DNA of 64,000 nt from Siphonodentalium dalli (lineage: Eukaryota > Mollusca > Scaphopoda > Gadilida > Siphonodentaliidae). This document shows, one piece after another, positions 57,078 to 64,000 of the stretch. The stretch is from the NCBI GenBank assembly GCA_032622095.1, contig CP136065.1, positions 66,703,031-66,767,030 on the forward strand. The letters run 5' to 3'. The notes under the pieces were generated by a model. The model saw only the letters and a list, made by a program, of their open reading frames with translations, was not told the DNA's origin and ran no database searches. Numbering within the stretch: the first letter of the stretch is position 1; every line of letters starts with the position of its first letter. The translations under genes and the position numbers were made by a program.

Positions 57078-57521
57078 GCTAATGGGGTCGTTGTCGTAAC
57101 GTTTTATACATAAATGCACACCGTGTGCATTTATGTATACATAAATGCACACCAGTCTCAGTCGGCGCGAGATTGAAACGTTACCGTAAATGATTGCCGT
57201 CTGCTTCAATTCATAACTATTTTTTTCCCCGATGTTCTGATAAAGGCATTCTTTTATCATAATGACGAAACTGCAATAAATTGGTCATCGATCGCATATT
57301 TTCCTTAGTATTAAACAGGGACGGAAAGAACTGCATGCTTGTTTGGTCGATGAACGGAAGAAAAAACTTACAAAAAGTATCATAACGTGTGCATTTACGT
57401 AGAAAACACTACGACAATGGCCCCTGTCACATGACACTACGCGAGACTGGTGTGCATTTATGTATACATAAATGCACACGGTGTGCATCTGTGTATAAAA
57501 CATTACGACAACGGCATTAGC
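57078..57521. mobile_element. MITE with 9-bp target duplication and long palindromes
   Basis: The ends are GCTAATGGGGTCGTTGTCG (57078) and the complement of GCTAATGCCGTTGTCGTAA (ending 57521). They are flanked by TTCAGTGGG at 57069-57077 and 57522-57530. Nine-base duplications suggest a Mutator-like origin. Near each end lies GTGTGCATTTATGTATAC continuing as a ~32-bp palindrome (57122-57153 and 57449-57480). It inserted directly upstream of the ATG at 57069 (minus strand). Confidence 0.85.
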
Positions 57522-57530
57522 TTCAGTGGG

Positions 57531-57667
57531 GTACCTCGAAACAGTGCGCGGAAGTGCGCGGTACAAACAAAACAGTTATTATGCACGGGGAGTTGATTTA
57601 AAACATGTATATTAATGAAATATAGTAGTAGAAGGTCTTCAGTTACGAATTTGCAAGGTCATTTTAC
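57531..57667. repeat. Inverted repeat arm 1 (partner 62806-62960)
   Basis: 'ctcgaaacagtgcgcggaag', 'caaaacagttattatgcac' and 'cttcagttacgaatttgca' return in reverse complement at 62806-62960. The arms are diverged (roughly 80% by eye). Confidence 0.7.
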
Positions 57668-58676
57668 CGTTTTATTCCGGCCAATTTGGCCGGTTACTTC
57701 ATGTGAGTTTTTCATCTGACGTGTGTGTCGGAATAATGATATGGAGGATTTATGTAAATGTTAACCCAAACTACATTTCCAAGTAACGATGGTTTTGTTG
57801 TTTATTTTGAGGAATAATACCGCGTCAGATGAATTCAGCCCAAATATGTTAACAGTTGTCGTGTAAAACATTCGGCAGTAAGTTAGCGTTATTTAGTATT
57901 TGTGGATGTCCTTTAACATGGGGAAAATAGACTACTGCGCTTGAACGAGCATGTGAATTGTCGTTTTTAATGTATAGCAACTTTATAATCAATAACAGAG
58001 GCATTCTCTGTCAAATAAGGTCGCTCTATTTACGATACCAATTGGGGAACTTTGTAAATTAAATTACGCGTAAACTTAACCTGCTGCAAATAGAAAAGGT
58101 GTCGGAAGCGGCGTACTCGCCCCATGGGCTAACTCGCCCAATCGGCGCGTGCCAACTCGGAATAAAAGGCCAACTCGGAATAAAAGATGCATACGGGGTG
58201 TTATATGGCGTTTGGTCCGTTGTTTCTCAATGAATATTATTGAAATTTGGTGTATATGTCCGGGCTGGGACATGGAATACAACAACGTTTGAATTGTTTT
58301 TAAATTTACAAATTTGTTGATTTTATTCATTTTGTTTTCGTTCTGAAACACACTATAAAGTGTATATAATATAATAACGAACACGAGACATACATAATTT
58401 ATGAACTGTTAACAAAAGATATCAAATTCAATACATGACAAAGATGACTCAGTGGAGTTTATAAAGTGAACATAAAAACATTGAGTTAAGAATCTTTTTA
58501 AGGAATTCAACTTTATTTAATGATAATAAACACATAAATTAAAATAACAAACATGAGACATACATGATTTATAAACTGTTAACAACAGATATCAAACTCA
58601 ATACATGACTCAAAAGATGACTCAGTGAAGTTTATAAAGTGAACATAAAAATATTAAGGTAAAAATCTTTTTAAGC
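57668..58676. repeat. Non-coding region with a ~168-bp tandem duplication
   Basis: 58378-58505 and 58547-58676 share 'gagacatacatgatttataa', 'ctgttaacaacagatatcaa' and 'tttataaagtgaacataaaa'. 'gccaactcggaataaaag' is doubled at 58149 and 58168. No gene was seen. Confidence 0.65.
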
Positions 58677-60060
58677 ATTACTAAACCGTTTAGCACAGTC
58701 CACTTCACTCATCCGATCATCACTAAACTTCATATTTATCTTGATATTGATCTATCAGATGAGAGCTATCAAATATTTTTTTAATTTTATAGGAAAAAAT
58801 GGTCGCCAGCGGCCATATTGCATTTACGTTATATGTTATCGCGTCATGTCGATATCTAGTATTACTTAGAAATTTCACCTTTCCAGATTCATAATTGCTC
58901 CATTGACTGTAACAGATGGAATTATTCCCCTCTTCGGATAGAGTGTCACTGAAACTTTATTTTGTCAGACTGTCTGTATAGTCACTGATTATATATGGCA
59001 ATAATCTGTAATAAGATGTAGCACTATTTTATTTTATATTTACATGCAGTGCTGTTTTTATACAACAATTATAATCCCCCCTAGATCATCATGTGATCGA
59101 CCATACATCGCGCGAGGACCTGGTTGAATTAAGGGGGGGGGGTTTATGGATAACTTCTGTCCTCAAGCTAGATTATACTTATGACATTTAATGGCATGTT
59201 TCTAACATGGAGGGTTAGATATGCGTGAGACACCACCACTCTTCAATTCACACCAAGTTATCAGCTGTCATATTCGGATATTAGAACCCATAGCCATGAT
59301 ATATGGTTTATTTTGTGTATACTAGTAATATTGTTATTTTCAGTACCTTTATATACCAGTACTGTGTATAACAATGCATATACATTAATCCATGTATACA
59401 TGTATATTGATTCAACGGATTCAGTGGTTTTGTCCATCAGTCTATCAAATTTGCGGGGAAAACATGGCCACAAGCAGTACACCCTGTTAAATTTCGAATT
59501 TGAATCAATTGGCGCACCCTGCAGCCAGCTTTTATTGGAGAACTTTTTCTCATGTGGATAGTTTGGGTCACCGCTAGATGTGAGCCATGTTTTGTTCTCA
59601 AGCTGTCCTTGTGAAGACATCACTGCCAGCGGTGATCTTGAATTTTACTATTTTTATGGCTAAATAATTTTGTTGATCCTACAGACGACACCCCTTGTCC
59701 GATCGTCACCAGATTCCACAATGATCTTCTGGATAACCAGGGGGAGAGTAATCTAATTTTCCCGAATTTCGTTAAAAAACATTACCACAGGCAGCAATTT
59801 GGTATCTTACTGTTTGATCCTCTTTTGCGTGACTGAATTGTTTAGCAACTGTACAGTCATATCCCTCATCTGATAGTCACCACACTTTATATTGATCTTC
59901 GGGCTGACAACTAGATGGGAGCTATCGAATGCTTTGAATTTTTTTGGAAAACATTGTCGCCAGCAGTCATCTTCTTTTTTGGTTTTTATATACATGTATA
60001 TCTCTTCATTCGGATAGCCAGTATTACGTAGGTACTTCAACTTTCCGCATTCCTGTCATC
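58677..60060. repeat. Pearl-type repeat fragments
   Basis: Degenerate units at 58690-58960 and 59440-60060 carry 'ccgatcatcactaaacttca', 'cgccagcggccatattg' and 'gcgcaccctgcagcc'. Between them (59090-59400) are a G-run at about 59134 and AT-rich sequence. Confidence 0.7.
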
Positions 60061-60229
60061 ATTTGAAATATAAAAATTTACCTGATACCATGCACCCTTC
60101 AAAATTTGTTGCGTCGTATCTATTTTAATGACCCGTATGGTAATATTGATACAGATATATTTGTCAAACATTTCTTTGTACAATATACAGGTATTTAGTT
60201 TGTAACTAAATCTAGAAATATATAATAGT

Positions 60230-60893
60230 AGCTGGTGGACCCTACTTCGTCCGGGATGTTCCCCTCTGATTTTCGGAGAATTGCGCGATTTAACCTTGAA
60301 TTGACCATTTTAAAGGTGAACGTCATGTCGGGGTCACGATTTGACCCGCCCAAAACACTCCCCGGACAAAAGTCACGACATAAGTACCCGTCGAAATCCG
60401 CCCGGCTTTACCCGATTTGACCTTGAATTGACAATTTTGAATGTCAAGATCAGGTCAGGGTCATAATTTGACCCACCCGAAACACTCCTGGGACAAAAGT
60501 AACAGTAGGTATTATATTTCGTTGAAATACTTCGTTTTACCAGATTTGACCTTGAATTGATCTTTTTTAATGTCAAAGTCAGGTCGGGATCAAGATTTGA
60601 CCCGTCCAAATAGTCCAGAAACATGCCTACATCAGCACGTTCGAGAACATGGTCCCACGTAAAATTGGACCCGTCAATATTGCTCCCGGGATCGAAGTAG
60701 TCCTACACACAAATTTTTAGTCGGATCGGTCAAGGTCCAGAAACATGCCTATGAGCGAGGTCAAGTTGACACGTTAAATACCAAATCCGAGTCGGATCAG
60801 TCGAGCAGTGTTAGAGTCTATAACACATACACACATGCATTCATGCATACACACATACATACAGACAGGTGTTCCAAAATGTATAATCGATAG
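60230..60893 (+). repeat. SINE-like interspersed repeat with three ~128-bp units
   Basis: It starts 'agctggtggaccctacttcg' and ends 'acatacagacag' plus 'ttccaaaatgtataatcgat', ends shared with 30137-30792. Internally 'gatttgaccttgaattgac' recurs at about 60286, 60413 and 60543, with 'ggtcaggrtca' and 'tttgacccrccc' between. Confidence 0.6.
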
Positions 60894-60965
60894 CTACAAC
60901 AATTCTATGGTAGATAGTTCACGGCCGACCTGATGCATGCATCTTAGTTTTCTTGTTAGATATAT

Positions 60966-61095
60966 AGTGAGTGGTAGTATCTACCGCGCACTGTCTCGAG
61001 AAAAGCTTACTGCGCTATATATCTTCCGCGCATTGTTTCGAGAAAAGCTTACTGCGCAGTTGTTTCCAGAAAACTTACTGCGCGGTATCGGATTA
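60966..61095. repeat. Cluster of CGCGCACTG / AAGCTTACTGCGC motifs
   Basis: Three degenerate ~35-bp units carry 'ccgcgcactgtctcgagaaa' and 'agcttactgcgc'. The first unit with its flank ('gtgagtggtagtatctac') is inverted at 62730-62780. Confidence 0.75.
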
Positions 61096-61539
61096 ATATA
61101 GCCATAGTTACGTGATAAATTAGATATTATAAAACATTTTTTTTAAACTCCCATCAGCTTTTATCCGGGCTTTGAACCGGCAGACTAAAAAAGTCAGGTA
61201 GTTGTCTTTCGTAGCGAACATATTATTTTTAGCAGCATTGGCCAAAATGAAATTACCGGAGCCATATATGGCAAATCTTATCTCTCTCTGTTGATCAGTT
61301 ATTATGTCAAGAAGTCTGTCCGTCAAAATCAGGTAATTTCAATATTTTCCAATCAGTCTCTATTTTGATCACATTGTTTAAACTTTTACAGTTATTATGT
61401 GTAGGCTCTGCCCCCCCCTGCCCTTGGATGCTTCCGGCGCCCTGAATATATTATATATTATGTATATATATTGGTCCCTGGTCCAATGGCGAGGAATAAT
61501 GTTTGGAATTAATTTGTGCTGGCAATTAAGAATACCTTT

Positions 61540-62245
61540 TCCTTTAATTTTGGAATAAGAGTTGATCTGAAATAGCTATTAGGCCATAAATGTTCAACAG
61601 ATCAGTTTCGATTTCCTCATATGTTTCCAAATTATTTATTGTTAAAATTCCGTTCGACGTGGAAAATAACCGACCAACGATTTTGGTTAGGTGCTTTTTA
61701 AATTTAAGGTGTGAGTCTAGAGTGAATCCCAGGAAAGTGGATTCGTTAGATTGCGTGATATGTGTGTGTCTCTTTCTTTCTGACATTTCGTCATTTATTT
61801 TTACTTTTATAGTTCTGTGTGTGAGAAATGGTGATATGAGTGTAACAATTTTTAGGGGAGGTCTGTTGTCATTCTTAATTTATACCTAAGTACATTGTGT
61901 CATACTGAATCGGACCGTCGGACGCTTTTCAGTTTCTATACATCTAAGAATAGTGCCCCGGTTTTCCATTCTATATTCATTGCCGTTTTGATATCCTATG
62001 TGAGTCTATATACATGCACAGGAGCTTGGAATTTGGTCAAACCCCTCCCCTCTTGTATTGGTGATTTCGTCATCCCTAGGGGTTTGTTGGGTTTGCCTCT
62101 TTTGAGTTTTTGCCAGTCTCTCACCTCCTGGTTAGTGCCACACGGGTATACAACACGGATGAAGACATTGTTGAAGACATTGATTGTATCAGATCGAAGA
62201 TCGAATGAAATTGTCAGCGTTGACTTCATACCTACACCCTGCATA
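61540..62245 (-). pseudogene. LINE A-family reverse transcriptase fragment
   Basis: Minus-strand frames give HVYRLT, DIKTAMNIEWKTGALFLDV, YKLRMTTDLPLKIVTL and FLTHRTIKVKINDEMSE, then FLGFTLDSHLKFKKHLTKIV. These align with LINE A (FLDVEKAFDSV, FLTHRNIAVKINDEISE, GFTLDENFRLKKH). The segment with GTPQGS and FADD is missing, so it is internally deleted. There are several stops and frameshifts. Confidence 0.8.
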
Positions 62246-62354
62246 TTTAATCACTCAATAATCACTGATGGTTGTGTTGTTTCAACATTTTAACTTCTCA
62301 TATTTCTACAATGACATGCAGTAATTAAGCTGTCACCTCTAATCAGTCTACCGC

Positions 62355-62380
62355 TATACTACTACTACTACTACTAATTA
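62355..62380. repeat. (CTA)n microsatellite
   Basis: About seven CTA units. Confidence 0.9.
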
Positions 62381-62700
62381 AAACGGGGTCGTCTCCGAAT
62401 GACAAAATGGAGTTTCTCGATGCAATGTCATTTTGTATAACTGTTGTATATAATTTCATAAATATAAAATGAGTAATATATGTAAATAATGGATATGAAT
62501 ATATACCTCAACTTAACATCCAATTGTTCATTCGACAATTATCATAAACTTCCACTTGGGCGAAAGATTGGGCTGGGATAATGACCTGCGTCAATCCAGA
62601 TCGAGAAGGACATCCCACTAATTAATTTTCACACCTAAAGTTGACTGGCATTCGGAGACTAACCCATTAAAACGTCCCTAATCCGAAACCACGAGTAAGC
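62381..62700. other. Non-coding sequence
   Basis: Nothing recognisable was seen. Confidence 0.5.
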
Positions 62701-62960
62701 TTCAAACAATGCGCGGAAGATATCGCGCAGTAAGCTTTTCACGAAACAGTGCGCGGTAGATTCTACCACTCACTATCTCTCTCCAATACGAGTTAACACA
62801 TTAAAATAACCTTACAAATTCGCAACCGAAGACTGTCTAATACTATAGTTCATGTTTTAATTCAACCCCCACCTGCCCCTGTGCATAATAACTGTTTTAT
62901 TTGTACCGCGCACTTCCGCGTAGTTCTGCGCAGTTCCGCGCACTGTTTCGAGGTGCCGAT
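62701..62960. repeat. Inverted motif cluster, partner of 57531-57667 and 60966-61095
   Basis: 62701-62790 repeats the GCGCAGTAAGCTTTTC / AGTGCGCGGTAGA motifs in reverse. 62806-62960 is the reverse of 57531-57667, including 'ccgcgcacttccgcg' and 'gcgcactgtttcgagg'. Confidence 0.7.
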
Positions 62961-63280
62961 TCAGTGGGAAATACCCAAGGTCCTTGAAAACGTCACACGC
63001 CTTCTCGCAAATAACTGTTTCCGTCAAAATAGATAATGAGGTGAGGCATCAGGCTATCATCCATACACACACAGTCGTAAACACTCGTATCTTTCAGACA
63101 GCGGGGGATTGTTTTCTTAAATAAGTGTGCATAACTTGATACAAATATGAATAAATGAACATATATTGAGAATTTTCGCGACGGCGACTTTAAAAAAAAA
63201 AAAAAAAAATTAGATTGAATTCCTTGCTCAATTTATAAATATAAATAAATAAATAAATGAAAAAAAATATATAATAAAAT
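62961..63280. other. Non-coding, A-rich simple sequence
   Basis: It contains an A-run of ~18 at about 63193 and (AAAT)n at about 63241-63258. Nothing else was seen. Confidence 0.6.
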
Positions 63281-64000
63281 TGTAATGTAAGTGAGGCATA
63301 TCATTACCTATGAATATTCCAAATCTCTGGAACCATAAATCTTACCTTGGCTCAAAATGGCTGCGAAAATGGCCGCTAAAATATGGAAAATGGTAAATAT
63401 TGCCCCAGGGTGTCCTGCAATCGCTTACAAGTTGTGGTTGATGTACACAATTGGCTAATCTGTTTTCTATACATTGCATACTAACATGTCTGATGCACCA
63501 TGGATCATTTTTACTATTGTCACCACTGACATTTACCAGAAATATTGGACATAAATATCGGCAAGAATTCACTTTTCGGGGTTCGACCATTTGTTCAAGT
63601 AAAATGTAACTATCTTTGGATTGAAAGGTGTTTATTGTTTTGGTCTATCTTAAATGTGTCACACTACGGTGTTTATAGACTAAATTGCTCAAGATGGCTT
63701 CCAAAATGGCAACCAAATTTGTAAAAAGTAAAAAGTTAACATATCCCGAACATTATTCTCTGCGTTATCCGAAAAAAGTGGCAAATTGTGACTCACTTGG
63801 TTATTGTACGTGTTAGTTACAATGTAATTAACTGACAACTACGTTCTATTATGTTTGTCCCAGTTCCGTATGGGGCATGACAAATTCATTTTAAAGTTGC
63901 AGTATGGAATTTTGCGGAGAACCATATTATTGAAAGGAAATGGGCAGAACTTTGAGACTGAACTGAGATGAACCATGATATGTGGGTATTCTGGCCCATT
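63281..64000. mobile_element. Partial second copy of the foldback arm
   Basis: It matches the reverse complement of 53378-54098 almost perfectly; only single substitutions were seen, one of them changing Pro to Gln in a shared short ORF. It lacks the outer ~1.05 kb of the arm and continues beyond the window edge. In orientation it corresponds to a left arm. Confidence 0.9.

Overview
This is nuclear DNA from an animal with a repeat-rich, intron-containing genome, most likely a mollusc and probably a bivalve. The reasons are a spliced HSPA12-type Hsp70 gene (a family strongly expanded in bivalves), arrays built like the bivalve 'pearl'/Helentron-derived elements (a core of ~160 bp tandem repeats plus a microsatellite), CR1/L2-type LINEs with a 2A-like peptide, a BEL/Pao gag remnant and many non-autonomous DNA transposons. 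No species can be named from this sequence alone. No rRNA, tRNA or CRISPR was seen.

Layout. (1) 1-3045 is copy 1 of a duplicated segment holding a hAT-like element and a 'pearl'-type repeat. It stops abruptly where a damaged Jockey-like LINE (A, + strand) starts. (2) 3046-18347 is a nest of retroelements: LINE A, then LINE B on the minus strand (ORF1 at 14590-13440, ORF2 at 10711-7475, 3' end near 6950), two further LINE-B-type 3' ends, and a poly(A)-tailed retroelement C with an ORF1-like reading frame. (3) 18410-25617 is copy 2 of the segment plus a very recent 3,097-bp tandem duplication (19424-22520 and 22521-25617), carrying a degenerate BEL/Pao gag. (4) 25618-29460 has the gag zinc knuckle, a second hAT-like element with an 8-bp target duplication, pearl-type repeats and a TTAA-flanked MITE. 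(5) 29562-34905 holds three exons of an HSPA12-like gene, with both introns full of repeats. (6) 34941-44864 is bounded by inverted ends CCCTTACCGAA with GCCATC-rich subterminal arrays. Inside lies a broken multi-exon gene (36270-41554) of an uncharacterised animal family, interrupted by two non-autonomous elements, followed by a 2-kb pearl array. (7) 46848-57069 holds pieces of a minus-strand gene or pseudogene whose C-terminal part resembles the P2X7-tail-like zinc-binding domain. It is hit by a Harbinger MITE, a 9-bp-TSD MITE and, between its pieces, a ~6-kb palindrome (foldback element, 49091-55156). (8) 57500-64000 holds inverted GC-rich motif clusters, pearl-type repeats, a SINE-like repeat, a LINE A-family fragment and the start of a second foldback copy that runs off the window.

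Most of the window is transposable-element sequence. The only host-type coding sequence that still looks intact in the part visible here is the three-exon HSPA12-like gene, and its N-terminal exons were not found. The elements interact mainly by inserting into one another and into two host-type genes. Several insertions show precise target-site duplications, so the empty sites can be read directly.
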